A stretch of 64,000 nt of DNA, taken from positions 1-64,000 of the forward strand of contig JAGUXT010000055.1 in the NCBI GenBank assembly GCA_020061705.1, given 5' to 3'. The notes below the pieces were generated by a model that was not told where the DNA came from, did no database searches, and saw only the letters and a list, made by a program, of their open reading frames with translations. Numbering within the stretch: position 1 is the first letter of the stretch; the number at the start of each line of letters is the position of its first letter. Origin of the DNA: Halothiobacillus sp. GTDB lineage: Bacteria > Pseudomonadota > Gammaproteobacteria > Halothiobacillales > Halothiobacillaceae. Below are positions 25,052 through 33,981 of this stretch, in pieces. A program made the position numbers and the translations under genes.

Positions 25052-26428
25052 ATGATGAGTACGACCCAAGGCTATGATTTGATTGTGTTAGGTGGCGGAA
25101 GTGGTGGCTTGGCAGCAGCAGAACGTGCAGCGCAATTGGGCAAGCGCGTGGTATTGATCGAGCCTCATGCCTTAGGCGGAACCTGCGTGAATTTGGGTTG
25201 TGTACCAAAGAAGTTGATGTGGTACGGCTCTCAAGTAGCGGAAAGCTTGCGTAATGCGGCAGGCTTCGGATTTGATGTGCAGGTGAACGGTTTTTCGTGG
25301 AAAAAACTGGTGGATGCACGCCGCGCACGGGTTAAAGGCATTGGCGACTGGTGGGAAGGATATGCCACCAAGGATTTGGGTATTAAGGTGGTCAAGGGCT
25401 ATGGCTGTCTGGTGAACGCCAACACTGTAGCGGTGGGTGGGGTTGAATACAGCGCGCCGCATATCGTGCTCAGCACTGGCGGGCATCCGTTTGTGCCGCC
25501 GGTTCCCGGTGCAGAGTTGGGCATTACTTCGGATGGTTTTTTTGCGCTGGATGAGTTGCCCAAACGTGTGGCGATTTTGGGCGGTGGCTATATCGGTGTG
25601 GAAATCGCTGGCCTGATGCGCTCATTCGGTTCAGAAGTGACGGTGGCGGATATTGCTCCGCGTATTTTGATGCCTTTCGATTTGATGTTGAGTGAAACCC
25701 TGAGCCAGCACATGCTTCACGAAGGTATTGAGCTGAGTATGCCGTTCAAAACCTCCGGATTGCGCAAGACTGACGACGGTATCGTGATTGACGGTGCAGA
25801 GGGCGAGGCACTTGGTCCATTTGATTGTGTGATCTGGGCGGCGGGGCGCAAGCCGAATACTGTGGGCATCGGTCTGGAAGCGGCGGGTATCGAAGTTCAG
25901 CCCAATGGCTTTGTGCCGACGGATGAGTATCAAAACACCAATGTGCCAGGTATCTATGCAATTGGCGATATGACCGGGCGCCTGGCACTCACCCCGGTGG
26001 CGGTGGCGGCAGGGCGACGTTTGATGATGCGTTTGTTCGCTGATCAGCCGCAGGCCAAGCTGGATTACAACAATGTGCCGAGCGTGGTGTTTTCGCACCC
26101 ACCGATGGGCAGCGTGGGCATGACCGAATCCCAGGCACGTGAGCAATTTGGTGCCGATGTAACTATTTATCAGACTGAATTTACGCCAATGAAATACGCC
26201 ATGGCAGCCCACAAGTCACCGACGGCCATGAAGTTGGTTTGCGCAGGTGCGGATGAAAAAGTGGTCGGCATTCATATCATTGGTGATGGTGCCGATGAGA
26301 TGCTGCAAGGCTTTGCGGTCGCAGTGAAAGCCGGACTGAACAAGGCGGATTTCGACAATACAGTGGCGATTCACCCGACCAGCAGCGAGGAATTGGTGAC
26401 GTTGAAGGTGCCGAATCCCGCGATTTGA
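25052..26428 (+). CDS. gor: Glutathione reductase (class I disulfide oxidoreductase)
   Basis: Flavoprotein of 458 residues that reduces glutathione disulfide with NADPH. FAD-binding [14 protein letters not shown] at 14-27, redox-active disulfide C45/C50 in [16 protein letters not shown](P)-binding [12 protein letters not shown], the FAD-contact motif YAIGDMTG, and the C-terminal active-site HPTSSEE of the partner subunit. The start at ATG 25052 (or 25055) follows GAGGAAGG; the open frame runs back to 24860 through the mobile element and is not family-like. Trypanothione or mycothione reductases share the motifs, but the glutaredoxin-fused peroxidase next door favours glutathione. Confidence 0.93.
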   Translation: MMSTTQGYDLIVLGGGSGGLAAAERAAQLGKRVVLIEPHALGGTCVNLGCVPKKLMWYGSQVAESLRNAAGFGFDVQVNGFSWKKLVDARRARVKGIGDWWEGYATKDLGIKVVKGYGCLVNANTVAVGGVEYSAPHIVLSTGGHPFVPPVPGAELGITSDGFFALDELPKRVAILGGGYIGVEIAGLMRSFGSEVTVADIAPRILMPFDLMLSETLSQHMLHEGIELSMPFKTSGLRKTDDGIVIDGAEGEALGPFDCVIWAAGRKPNTVGIGLEAAGIEVQPNGFVPTDEYQNTNVPGIYAIGDMTGRLALTPVAVAAGRRLMMRLFADQPQAKLDYNNVPSVVFSHPPMGSVGMTESQAREQFGADVTIYQTEFTPMKYAMAAHKSPTAMKLVCAGADEKVVGIHIIGDGADEMLQGFAVAVKAGLNKADFDNTVAIHPTSSEELVTLKVPNPAI

Positions 26429-26485
26429 TAGAGTCGCAGAACAGGCTACTGAAATACTCATTTCAGCCCCCTGATAAATAAAAAA

Positions 26486-26511
26486 CGCCGGATAACAATC
26501 CGGCGTTTTTT
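26486..26511. terminator. Bidirectional rho-independent terminator
   Basis: CGCCGGAT and ATCCGGCG form a perfect 8 bp stem around a 4 bp loop, with an A-run before (26480-26485) and T-run after it. It can therefore terminate both gor (plus) and the convergent lipoprotein gene (minus). Confidence 0.93.
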
Positions 26512-26531
26512 ATTGGTGTGTATGCGAAAAA

Positions 26532-26858
26532 TTAGCGCGCTGGGTAAGGACCTGCGTTTTTCTGCTCGGCCGCTTGTTTAACTGCCATGTCGCCCTGGAA
26601 TTTGGCTTTTTCCGCCAGCTTGGTTGCCTTGGCATAGTCGCCAGCAGCGGCAGCAGTTTCAGCTTGCTTGACCAAATCTTCCTTGTAGAACCATTGATTA
26701 TTGGCTTTCTTGGCAGCTGCTTGCGCTGTTTTGGCTTCAGAGAGCGCCTTATCGTAGGCATCCGCAGAACCCGTTGACTCAGGCGTGCTGGCGCAAGCGG
26801 TCAACAAAGCCAATGCAGCGGCAATTGATAAGGTCTTGAACATGGCGCGTGGGTTCAT
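26532..26858 (-). CDS. Small helical lipoprotein, SoxXA-binding-protein-like
   Basis: Lipoprotein of 108 residues: signal peptide with lipobox LTAC (C22), then an alanine/lysine-rich helical region. The mature part, with KANNQWFYKEDLVKQAETAA, AGDYAKATKLAEKAKFQGD and the end EQKNAGPYP, resembles from memory the SoxXA-binding proteins (SoxK/SAXB) of sulfur-oxidising bacteria, which enhance SoxXA cytochrome activity. No sox genes are in the window, so this is tentative; a general Lpp-like envelope lipoprotein is the alternative. The ATG at 26858 is preceded by GAGGATAC. It has its own promoter region and shares a terminator with gor. Confidence 0.6.
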   Translation of the reverse strand: MNPRAMFKTLSIAAALALLTACASTPESTGSADAYDKALSEAKTAQAAAKKANNQWFYKEDLVKQAETAAAAGDYAKATKLAEKAKFQGDMAVKQAAEQKNAGPYPAR

Positions 26859-26926
26859 CTTGTATCCTCGTGGGTTGATGTTTGGGGGTGAATAGATTTT
26901 GTTATTCGACCGATTCCACGATTGAG

Positions 26927-26955
26927 TTTACCCGGCTTGGGTCAATCTCTATAAT
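26927..26955 (+). promoter_or_regulatory. Candidate sigma-70 promoter of guaB
   Basis: TTTACC at 26927-26932, a 17 bp spacer and a consensus TATAAT at 26950-26955, 33 bp before the guaB start codon. Confidence 0.55.
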
Positions 26956-26987
26956 CGCAAAAATTGTTGCAAAGGAAAGTCTATCTT

Positions 26988-28448
26988 ATGGTTCGCATTC
27001 TTGAGGAAGGCCTAACCTTCGACGACGTACTCCTCGTCCCCGCGCACTCGGTCGTTTTGCCGAGAGATGTTTCCCTGGTCACGCGCTTTACGCGCGATAT
27101 TGCGCTGAATATCCCCATGGTGTCGGCGGCCATGGATACGGTGACCGAAGCTGCGTTAGCCATTGCGCTTGCCCAGGAAGGCGGTATTGGAATTATTCAT
27201 AAAAACATGTCGGCCGAGCAACAGGCGCGACATGTGCGCCAAGTGAAAAAATACGAAAGCGGCGTGATTAAGGACCCGATTACGGTCACGCCCCAGACCA
27301 CGATCCGTGAAGTCAATCAAATGGCGCGTTTGCACAACATCTCCGGCTTTCCGGTGGTGGATGGTGCGAACCTGATGGGTATTGTCACGCATCGGGATTT
27401 GCGTTTTGAGACACAACTTGACGCTCCGGTCAGTACGGTGATGACGGGGCGCGATAAGTTGGTCACTGTACAGGAAGGCGCCAGCCGCGATGAGGTCTTG
27501 GGACTTCTGCACAAGCATCGTATCGAAAAAATTCTTGTCGTGAATGATGTGTTTCACTTGCACGGCATGATTACCGTGAAGGACATTCAGAAGTCCACTG
27601 ATTTTCCGAATGCTTCTAAAGACAGCTATGGCAGTCTGCGCGTGGGTGCCGCAGTCGGGACGGGTGCCGACACCGAAGCGCGTGTGGCGGCGCTGGTCGA
27701 AGCAGGTGTGGATGCCATTGTGGTCGATACCGCGCACGGTCATTCGCAAGGCGTGCTGGATCGCGTGCGTTGGATCAAGCAAAACTTCCCGCAGGTGCAG
27801 GTGATCGGCGGTAACATCGCCACGGGTGCGGCGGCGCTTGATCTGGTCAAGGCCGGGGCGGATGGAGTGAAAGTCGGCATTGGCCCTGGCTCCATCTGCA
27901 CCACGCGCATTGTTGCGGGTGTGGGTGTGCCTCAAATCACGGCGATCAAGAATGTCTCCAAAGCACTGGAAGGCACGGGCGTGCCGATGATTGCCGACGG
28001 CGGCATCCGTTTCTCCGGCGATTTGGTCAAGGCTATGGTCGCAGGTGCGGATTGCGTGATGGTCGGTGGCATGTTTGCCGGTACGGAAGAAGCGCCGGGC
28101 GAGGTTGAGCTGTATCAGGGGCGTTCCTACAAGGCCTATCGCGGTATGGGTTCGATTGGTGCCATGCAACAGGGCTCGTCCGACCGCTATTTCCAGGGCG
28201 AGAATGCCGCCGACAAACTGGTGCCGGAAGGCATTGAGGGTCGCGTACCCTACAAGGGGCCGATGGCGGCGATTGTGCATCAACTGATGGGCGGTTTGCG
28301 CTCTGGTATGGGTTACGTGGGATGTGCGGATATTGAGCAACTGCGCACCAAGCCGTCGTTTGTGCGCGTGACTTCGGCGGGCTTGCGTGAAAGCCATGTC
28401 CACGATGTGCAGATCACCAAGGAAGCGCCCAACTACCGCATGGATTGA
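26988..28448 (+). CDS. guaB: IMP dehydrogenase
   Basis: GuaB (486 residues) oxidises IMP to XMP with NAD+, the committed step of guanine nucleotide synthesis. It has the catalytic (beta/alpha)8 barrel interrupted by two CBS domains (about residues 95-205, e.g. [21 protein letters not shown] and [20 protein letters not shown]). The active-site loop is [12 protein letters not shown] with the catalytic cysteine; the flap [18 protein letters not shown] and [12 protein letters not shown] are present. ATG 26988 ([16 protein letters not shown]) matches the family start; the open frame begins 24 bp earlier. It is followed by a palindromic element and guaA, the normal order. Confidence 0.98.
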   Translation: MVRILEEGLTFDDVLLVPAHSVVLPRDVSLVTRFTRDIALNIPMVSAAMDTVTEAALAIALAQEGGIGIIHKNMSAEQQARHVRQVKKYESGVIKDPITVTPQTTIREVNQMARLHNISGFPVVDGANLMGIVTHRDLRFETQLDAPVSTVMTGRDKLVTVQEGASRDEVLGLLHKHRIEKILVVNDVFHLHGMITVKDIQKSTDFPNASKDSYGSLRVGAAVGTGADTEARVAALVEAGVDAIVVDTAHGHSQGVLDRVRWIKQNFPQVQVIGGNIATGAAALDLVKAGADGVKVGIGPGSICTTRIVAGVGVPQITAIKNVSKALEGTGVPMIADGGIRFSGDLVKAMVAGADCVMVGGMFAGTEEAPGEVELYQGRSYKAYRGMGSIGAMQQGSSDRYFQGENAADKLVPEGIEGRVPYKGPMAAIVHQLMGGLRSGMGYVGCADIEQLRTKPSFVRVTSAGLRESHVHDVQITKEAPNYRMD

Positions 28449-28469
28449 TCGTTTTTTTAAAGCATTTTT

Positions 28470-28542
28470 GCCACAGAGGCCACAGAGCACGCAGAGAATG
28501 AACGGATTGTTTTAACTCTGCGCACGCTGTGTCCTCTGTGGC
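28470..28542. repeat. Palindromic repeat between guaB and guaA
   Basis: Arms of 27 bp (28470-28496 and 28516-28542) match as inverted repeats at 23 of 27 positions, starting GCCACAGAGG, with a 19 bp loop. On the plus strand the stem is followed by TTAATTTTTTTTG, so it could also act as a terminator or attenuator for guaB. CCACAGAGG-type palindromes are scattered in many proteobacterial genomes, so I read it as a dispersed repeat with possible secondary function. Confidence 0.7.
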
Positions 28543-28577
28543 TTAATTTTTTTTGTAGTCATTTTCGGATTTATTCC

Positions 28578-30155
28578 ATGCAGCACGACATTCATTCTGA
28601 CCGTATCCTGATTCTCGATTTCGGCTCGCAATACACCCAACTCATTGCTCGTCGTGTGCGCGAGGCTGGCGTGTTTTGTGAGCTGCATCCCTGGGATATG
28701 GACGATGCCGCGATTCGCGCCTTTGCGCCCAAGGGCGTGATTCTCTCCGGCGGGCCGGAATCGGTGACGGAAGACAACCCGCCGCGTGCTGCGGATGCCG
28801 TGTTTCAACTCGGCGTTCCGGTGCTGGGCATCTGCTACGGCATGCAAACCATGGCGGCGCAATTGGGCGGCAAGGTCGAAACCCATCATCACCAGGAATT
28901 CGGCTTTGCCCAGGCACGCGCACGCGGGCATACCGCCTTGCTCAAGGACATTGAAGATCACAAGACCGCCGAAGGTTTTGGCTTGCTGGATGTCTGGATG
29001 AGTCACGGCGACCGCGTCGTCGATATGCCGCCCGGCTTCAAACTCATGGCCAGTTCCGAAGGTGCGCCGATTGCAGGCATGGCTGATGAGGTGCGTCACT
29101 ATTACGGCGTGCAATTTCACCCCGAAGTCACCCACACGCGCCAGGGCGAGCGCATCCTGAATCGTTTTGTGCATGAGATTTGCGGCTGTGCGGGCTTGTG
29201 GACTCCGGCCAACATTATCGAAGAGAGTATTGAAAAAATTCGCGCCCAAGTCGGTACGGATGAGGTCATCCTCGGCCTGTCCGGCGGGGTTGACTCCTCC
29301 GTGGTGGCGGCCTTGTTGCATCGCGCCATCGGCGACCAGCTCACCTGCGTGTTTGTCGATAACGGCCTTTTGCGCCTTAACGAGGGCGATCAGGTGATGG
29401 CGACCTTCGCCCAGCACATGGGTATTCGCGTCATTCGCGTCGATGCCGAACAGCGCTTCCTGAGTGAGTTGGCAGGCGAGGCCGACCCTGAAGCCAAGCG
29501 CAAAATCATCGGTCGTGTATTTGTCGAGATTTTTGAAGAAGAATCCAACAAGCTGCCCAACGCCATGTGGCTGGCGCAGGGCACCATCTACCCGGATGTC
29601 ATCGAGTCGGCGGGTAGCAAAACCGGCAAGGCGCATGTCATCAAGTCCCACCACAACGTCGGCGGCCTGCCTGCGCACATGCGCCTGAAATTGCTCGAAC
29701 CACTGCGCGAACTGTTCAAGGACGAGGTGCGCAAGCTGGGGCTGGAACTTGGCTTGCCGTATGACATGGTCTATCGCCACCCCTTCCCAGGCCCCGGCTT
29801 GGGCGTACGCATTCTGGGTGAAGTAAAAAAGGACTACGCCGATTTGCTGCGCAAAGCGGATGCGATTTTTATCGAAGAGCTGCGCAAGCACGACCTGTAC
29901 GACAAAACCTCACAAGCATTTGCCGTGTTCCTGCCGGTGCGCTCGGTCGGTGTGATGGGCGACGGGCGGCGTTATGACTTTGTTGTGGCTTTGCGTGCCG
30001 TTGAGACCATCGACTTCATGACCGCACGCTGGGCGCATCTGCCTTACGATTTCCTTGATCTGGTCTGCCGTCGCATCGTCAACGAAACACGCGGCATCTC
30101 GCGCGTGGTGTACGACATCACCGGCAAGCCGCCCGGCACGATTGAGTGGGAATAA
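28578..30155 (+). CDS. guaA: GMP synthase (glutamine-hydrolysing)
   Basis: GuaA (525 residues) converts XMP to GMP. The N-terminal class I glutamine amidotransferase (about 1-200) has the nucleophile C86 in GICYGMQ and the HPEVTHT histidine/glutamate pair; the ATP-pyrophosphatase domain follows with the P-loop LSGGVDSS near 236; the C-terminal dimerisation domain ends in the conserved KPPGTIEWE. Start ATG 28578 gives the normal N-terminus [21 protein letters not shown]. Many gammaproteobacteria have tadA next; here two other genes and then only a tadA fragment follow. Confidence 0.98.
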   Translation: MQHDIHSDRILILDFGSQYTQLIARRVREAGVFCELHPWDMDDAAIRAFAPKGVILSGGPESVTEDNPPRAADAVFQLGVPVLGICYGMQTMAAQLGGKVETHHHQEFGFAQARARGHTALLKDIEDHKTAEGFGLLDVWMSHGDRVVDMPPGFKLMASSEGAPIAGMADEVRHYYGVQFHPEVTHTRQGERILNRFVHEICGCAGLWTPANIIEESIEKIRAQVGTDEVILGLSGGVDSSVVAALLHRAIGDQLTCVFVDNGLLRLNEGDQVMATFAQHMGIRVIRVDAEQRFLSELAGEADPEAKRKIIGRVFVEIFEEESNKLPNAMWLAQGTIYPDVIESAGSKTGKAHVIKSHHNVGGLPAHMRLKLLEPLRELFKDEVRKLGLELGLPYDMVYRHPFPGPGLGVRILGEVKKDYADLLRKADAIFIEELRKHDLYDKTSQAFAVFLPVRSVGVMGDGRRYDFVVALRAVETIDFMTARWAHLPYDFLDLVCRRIVNETRGISRVVYDITGKPPGTIEWE

Positions 30156-30165
30156 GCAGGCAATC

Positions 30166-31773
30166 ATGCTGCGCATAAACGAACTGAAACTGTCGCTTGA
30201 ACATCTGCCCGAGGCGCTGTGGGCGGCGATTGTGCAGCGCTTGAAGATTAAAGCGGATGAGCTTTTGGGCTTTACGATCTTCAAGCGCAGTCATGATGCG
30301 CGCAAGAAAAATAACCTGCTGCTGATTTACAGTGTGGATGTGGAGCTCAAGGACGAGGCGGCGGTGTTGCAGCGCTGCGCTGATGACCGTCACTTGGTGC
30401 CTACGCCGGACATGGCTTATCACTTCGTTGCTCAAGCGCCTGCGAGTCTTGCGCATCGTCCGATTATTGTCGGCTTTGGCCCGTGCGGGATTTTTGCGGC
30501 GCTGGTGTTGGCGCAGATGGGCTTTCGGCCGATTGTACTGGAGCGCGGCAAGGCAGTGCGTGAGCGTACCAAGGATACCTGGGGCTTGTGGCGCAAGGGC
30601 GAGCTGAATCCGGAATCGAATGTGCAATTCGGTGAAGGCGGGGCGGGGACGTTTTCCGATGGCAAGCTCTACAGCCAGATCAAGGATCCGAAGCACTATG
30701 GGCGCAAGGTGATAGCCGAGTTCATCAAGGCCGGTGCGCCGGACGAAATTGCCTGGATTGCCAAGCCGCATATCGGCACCTTCCGATTGGTCGGTGTGGT
30801 GGAAACCATGCGTCACGAGATTGAGCGTTTGGGCGGCGAGGTGCGTTTTCAGCAGCGTGTGAGCGATGTGTTGATCGAGGCTGGGCATGTGCGCGGTGTG
30901 ACACTTGCCAGTGGTGAAACCCTGCGCAGTGATCATGTGATTCTGGCGCTGGGGCATAGTGCGCGCGATACCTTCGAGATGCTGCATCAGCGTAGTGTGT
31001 TCATGGAAGCCAAGCCGTTTTCGATTGGATTTCGCATCGAACATCCGCAATCCTTGATTGATCGGGCGCGATTGGGTGTGAATGCGGGCAATAAGCTGCT
31101 TGGTGCGGCGGATTACAAGCTGGTGCATCATGCCAAAAATGGACGCGCGGTGTACAGCTTCTGCATGTGTCCCGGCGGTACGGTGGTGGCGGCGACCTCG
31201 GAAGTCGGGCGGGTGGTGACCAATGGTATGAGTCAGTATTCGCGTGACGAGCGCAATGCCAATGCCGGTATGGTGGTCGGCATTACCCCGGCAGATTATC
31301 CGGGTGGCGTGCTGGCGGGTGTTGAGCTGCAACGCCAGCTTGAGTCGCGTGCCTATGTTTTGGGTGGCGAGAGCTATGCCGCCCCGGCGCAACTGGTGGG
31401 AGATTTTATGCAAGGCGTGGCTTCAAGTGGGGTTGGTGGTGTTGAGCCTTCGTACAAACCCGGTGTGCATTGGACGGATTTGGCGCCCAGTCTGCCGGAA
31501 TACGCGATTGCCGCCATGCGCGAGGCTTTGCCGGAATTCGATAAGCAGATCAAGGGCTTTGCCATGCGTGATGCGGTGTTGACTGGCGTGGAAACCCGCA
31601 CCTCGTCGCCCATACGCATCACGCGCGGTGATGACATGCAAAGCCTGAATGTGAAGGGTCTGTATCCGGCAGGCGAGGGCGCGGGCTATGCAGGCGGCAT
31701 TCTTTCGGCGGGTGTTGACGGGATTCGCGTGGCCGAGGCGGTGGCCTTGAATATGGTCAAATTGACGCGTTAA
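30166..31773 (+). CDS. FAD-dependent dehydrogenase (COG2509 type)
   Basis: Predicted flavoprotein of 535 residues. An N-terminal domain of about 95 residues (LRINELKLSLEHLP, the KADELLGFTIFKRSHDARKK block) precedes the FAD Rossmann fold with GFGPCGIFAALVLAQMG near 102. Other family features are NVQFGEGGAGTFSDGKLYS, FCMCPGGTVVAA with two cysteines, VETRTSSPIRITR and the C-terminal GLYPAGEGAGYAGGI. This is the large group annotated as uncharacterised FAD-dependent dehydrogenases; the substrate is unknown. ATG 30166 follows GCAGG, 10 bp after the guaA stop, so it is probably co-transcribed with guaA. Confidence 0.85.
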   Translation: MLRINELKLSLEHLPEALWAAIVQRLKIKADELLGFTIFKRSHDARKKNNLLLIYSVDVELKDEAAVLQRCADDRHLVPTPDMAYHFVAQAPASLAHRPIIVGFGPCGIFAALVLAQMGFRPIVLERGKAVRERTKDTWGLWRKGELNPESNVQFGEGGAGTFSDGKLYSQIKDPKHYGRKVIAEFIKAGAPDEIAWIAKPHIGTFRLVGVVETMRHEIERLGGEVRFQQRVSDVLIEAGHVRGVTLASGETLRSDHVILALGHSARDTFEMLHQRSVFMEAKPFSIGFRIEHPQSLIDRARLGVNAGNKLLGAADYKLVHHAKNGRAVYSFCMCPGGTVVAATSEVGRVVTNGMSQYSRDERNANAGMVVGITPADYPGGVLAGVELQRQLESRAYVLGGESYAAPAQLVGDFMQGVASSGVGGVEPSYKPGVHWTDLAPSLPEYAIAAMREALPEFDKQIKGFAMRDAVLTGVETRTSSPIRITRGDDMQSLNVKGLYPAGEGAGYAGGILSAGVDGIRVAEAVALNMVKLTR

Positions 31774-31893
31774 TCAGCGCGTGGTGGATACACAACATTA
31801 TTCATGGATTGCACCGCAAAGAGCACTCTTCACCGCTAAACTCGCGGAGGTTTTTTACTGACCTCCCATCCTTTTCAAAATCGGTCGCTCTTC

Positions 31894-33264
31894 ATGAAAA
31901 AAATTGCTCTTGCCCTCGCTATTGCTACGCCCTTTGTCGCTTTCCCCGCTGCAAGTTGGGTGATTGGCGGCCAGATTGATTCCATTTTTGAACGTCAATA
32001 CGCTCAACTTAAAGACAACCCGTTTGTGGATATTGTCGAGCGCAAAACTCAGCGCGGAATATTCAGCACCGACGAAGTCACTACGTTTGCCTTGAAGCCC
32101 GAATTCACCGAGCAATTTGAGATTCAGAATGCCGGCGCGCCAGTGCAAGTTCCGCCCAAGCCGGTGCAGTTTGTGGTGCGCACCCGTATCAATCACGGTC
32201 CCATGCCTGCTTTCTCCGGAATCGGTCTTGCAAGTGCGCACTCCGAACTTGAGCTGGACAACCCGCTCATCAAGAAGCTGTATGCAGGAAAGTCACCATT
32301 GACCGTTGATACGCAGATTGATTTTGCGGGCGCGGGGCGTGAACAGGTTCGCAGCCCTGCCGTGGAGGGCAGTGTTGATGGCATTGAGCAGCTGGCTTGG
32401 GGTGAGCTGGCGGTCGATATTGATTTCAACAACGACTTCAGTGTCTGGAACATGCAGGGTGTGTGGCCTTTTTTGAAGGCACGCGGTACGAATGGATCGG
32501 ATCAGTTTGAGATGAAGGGCTTGGCAATGGAAGGGCGGCAGACGCGCCTATCCGCTGACAAACCGGATTTGTATACCGGACCTTTCAAAATCAGCCTGCA
32601 AAGTTTTGAATCCCAATCCAGGGATGCAGAGCGTCCGCCCATGCTTTTGGAAAAGCTCGTATTCAAAAGCGATGTCAAGGAAAGCGCTGGATTTATCGAC
32701 GTTTTTGCAGGCTATGAAGTGAATTCAATGCGTGTCGGCGAACAGGTCTTCCGTGCTGCCCATTTTGACCTTGCACTGCGACATCTTGAGTCGGCTGCAC
32801 TGGCCGATCTCAATAAAGTCTCGAACAGCATGAATTCCTCCAGTGAAAGCATGGACATGGAACAGATCAAACCACTGCTACGCCCACTTCAGGTTCTGCT
32901 TGAAAATAGTCCGGAGATTGCCATCGAACGCATGGGCATGAGCACGCCGCAAGGTGACATCAAGGCAAGCGCCCTGGTTAGGCTGCCCAATGCCAATGTC
33001 GGCAACCTTGAGACGGCGGCGGAAAACCCGATGCTGCTCATGAGTCTGGCCACAGTGCTGCAAGCTGATGCGCAGATTGCTCTGCCGGAAGTTCTGCTCA
33101 GGGAAAACCTCACGGCTCAGCAGACCGAGATGCTGGCTGCCATGGTTCAGGCAGGGTACGTCTTGAACAAAAGCGGCCAGCTTTCGACGGCTCTCAGCTA
33201 TGCCCAAGGCAATCTGACCGTCAACGGCCAGCCGCTCAATCCAGCGATGATGGGGATGCAGTGA
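31894..33264 (+). CDS. YdgA-family (DUF945) protein
   Basis: Protein of 456 residues in the YdgA/DUF945 family. One N-terminal hydrophobic segment (MKKIALALAIATPFVAFPAASWVIGG) acts as an anchor or signal, placing the rest in the periplasm. Family blocks: IERQYAQL-like IFERQYAQLKDNPFV, IVERKTQRGIFSTDEVT and the INHGPMPAF segment. The C-terminal part contains NLTVNGQPLNPAM, the usual end. The function is not established. It is the last intact gene before the disturbed region with the attC site and truncated tadA. Confidence 0.82.
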   Translation: MKKIALALAIATPFVAFPAASWVIGGQIDSIFERQYAQLKDNPFVDIVERKTQRGIFSTDEVTTFALKPEFTEQFEIQNAGAPVQVPPKPVQFVVRTRINHGPMPAFSGIGLASAHSELELDNPLIKKLYAGKSPLTVDTQIDFAGAGREQVRSPAVEGSVDGIEQLAWGELAVDIDFNNDFSVWNMQGVWPFLKARGTNGSDQFEMKGLAMEGRQTRLSADKPDLYTGPFKISLQSFESQSRDAERPPMLLEKLVFKSDVKESAGFIDVFAGYEVNSMRVGEQVFRAAHFDLALRHLESAALADLNKVSNSMNSSSESMDMEQIKPLLRPLQVLLENSPEIAIERMGMSTPQGDIKASALVRLPNANVGNLETAAENPMLLMSLATVLQADAQIALPEVLLRENLTAQQTEMLAAMVQAGYVLNKSGQLSTALSYAQGNLTVNGQPLNPAMMGMQ

Positions 33265-33281
33265 GTGCTGGGGGATGCAAA

Positions 33282-33350
33282 GCCTAACGTTTATATTCAA
33301 CTGCTTCGTATGTTTTTTTGCGCAAGCTTCGTTGAAATGATGGGTTGGGC
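33282..33350 (-). other. Integron attC site (69 bp), isolated
   Basis: All four attC boxes are present with symmetric spacing. On the plus strand: GCCTAAC (33282-33288), 7 bp, TTCAAC (33296-33301), a central variable part, GTTGAA (33331-33336), 7 bp, GTTGGGC (33344-33350). The outer boxes fit RYYYAAC and GTTRRRY and the inner boxes are exact complements. The centre adds further imperfect pairing (GCTTCG with CGCAAGC). The length is typical of attC sites. Orientation is given as minus because the adjacent ORF on that strand reads through the site and stops in GTTAGGC, as cassette genes often do. No integrase gene or second attC was found in the window. Confidence 0.85.
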
Positions 33351-33637
33351 TCCGACGCGAAAGAGTCTTTAGAACTTGACCCGTGAATGGGCACTGCTGC
33401 TCTTGCTGAAGTCTCGGAGCGCTTGGGGACGCGGCGTGGCAGACCGTGAGCTTGGGATTGGTCGAATAGCGTACGGAAACGATATATCGATGCTGTTTTG
33501 CCACCGTGCTTAACGAGGACAAAACAGCGCGTACCTTGCGGAGTGGTTTGGGTCGAGATTTTAACGACACCATCAAATCCTTTTTGCGGCCATTTGTCGT
33601 GAAAGTGGAATAGCTCAAACAGAAATGGCGCGACCAC
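33284..33637 (-). CDS. Possible gene-cassette ORF, function unknown
   Basis: Reading frame of 117 residues from a GTG at 33637, ending inside the attC site: its last 22 or so codons are the attC sequence itself (NPSFQRSLRKKTYEAVEYKR, stop in the GTTAGGC box). That arrangement is common in integron cassettes. The N-terminal half, WPQKGFDGVVKISTQTTPQG and CFVLVKHGGKTASIYRF, looks protein-like but I do not recognise it. No good ribosome-binding site is seen. It may be a real small cassette protein or a decayed one. Confidence 0.4.
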   Translation of the reverse strand: MVAPFLFELFHFHDKWPQKGFDGVVKISTQTTPQGTRCFVLVKHGGKTASIYRFRTLFDQSQAHGLPRRVPKRSETSARAAVPIHGSSSKDSFASEPNPSFQRSLRKKTYEAVEYKR

Positions 33638-33641
33638 TATA

Positions 33642-33866
33642 TTAAATCGTCCGCCGGGGACGACGCTGTATGTGACGCTGGAACCGTGTCCGATGTGTGT
33701 GGGGGCAATGATTCATGCGCGGGTGGGGCGGGTGGTGTTTGCGGCGCACGGTCTGAAAACGGGGGTGTGTGGAAGCACGCTCAACCTGCCTGAATATCCC
33801 AGCCATAACCATCGTTTGTTGGTGGAAGGAGGGGTGTTGGTCGAGGAAGCGGCAGACTCGCCGTGA
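33642..33866 (+). pseudogene. tadA: 5'-truncated tRNA adenosine deaminase
   Basis: C-terminal part of TadA only, the enzyme that makes inosine at position 34 of tRNA-Arg(ACG). The retained piece begins near LNRPPGTTLYVTLEPC and contains the second zinc motif PCPMCVGAMIHARV and the family-like VCGSTLNLPEYPSHNH. The first 70 or so residues, with the catalytic HAE motif and the GEVPVGAV segment, are absent, and nothing upstream encodes them in any frame I checked. Without the HAE site it cannot deaminate. The homology stops abruptly beside the cassette-like ORF, about 33640-33648, so this is a rearrangement breakpoint. TadA is normally essential, so an intact copy is expected elsewhere. Confidence 0.8.
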
Positions 33867-33918
33867 GCATTTTTCATGGAAGACGTGTGAGTTTTGCAAA
33901 TGACTCCGACAAAAGAAA

Positions 33919-33938
33919 AGCCCGCATAAAGCGGGCTT
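33919..33938 (-). terminator. Rho-independent terminator after pal
   Basis: AAGCCCGC and GCGGGCTT form an 8 bp stem with a 4 bp loop (ATAA/TTAT); on the minus strand it is followed by TTCTTTTG. It is placed 44 bp after the pal stop codon. Confidence 0.8.
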
Positions 33939-33981
33939 GGTCGTTTTCTGCGAGGTATTGAAAGCCTCGCGTCGGCTGCGA

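Noticed and set aside
27156-28490. 444-codon open frame antisense to guaB
   Set aside because: It is the complement of a complete, highly conserved guaB; its translation is His/Arg-rich with no family resemblance.
28512-29891. 459-codon open frame antisense to guaA
   Set aside because: Shadow of guaA in a GC-rich region; no recognisable domain and no ribosome site.
30118-31413. 431-codon open frame antisense to the FAD oxidoreductase
   Set aside because: The sense strand carries an intact flavoprotein; the antisense product has shadow-type composition.
32878-33618. 246-codon minus-strand frame across the attC region
   Set aside because: More than half of it is antisense to the DUF945 gene; the attC-terminated frame at 33284-33637 is the more cassette-like reading.
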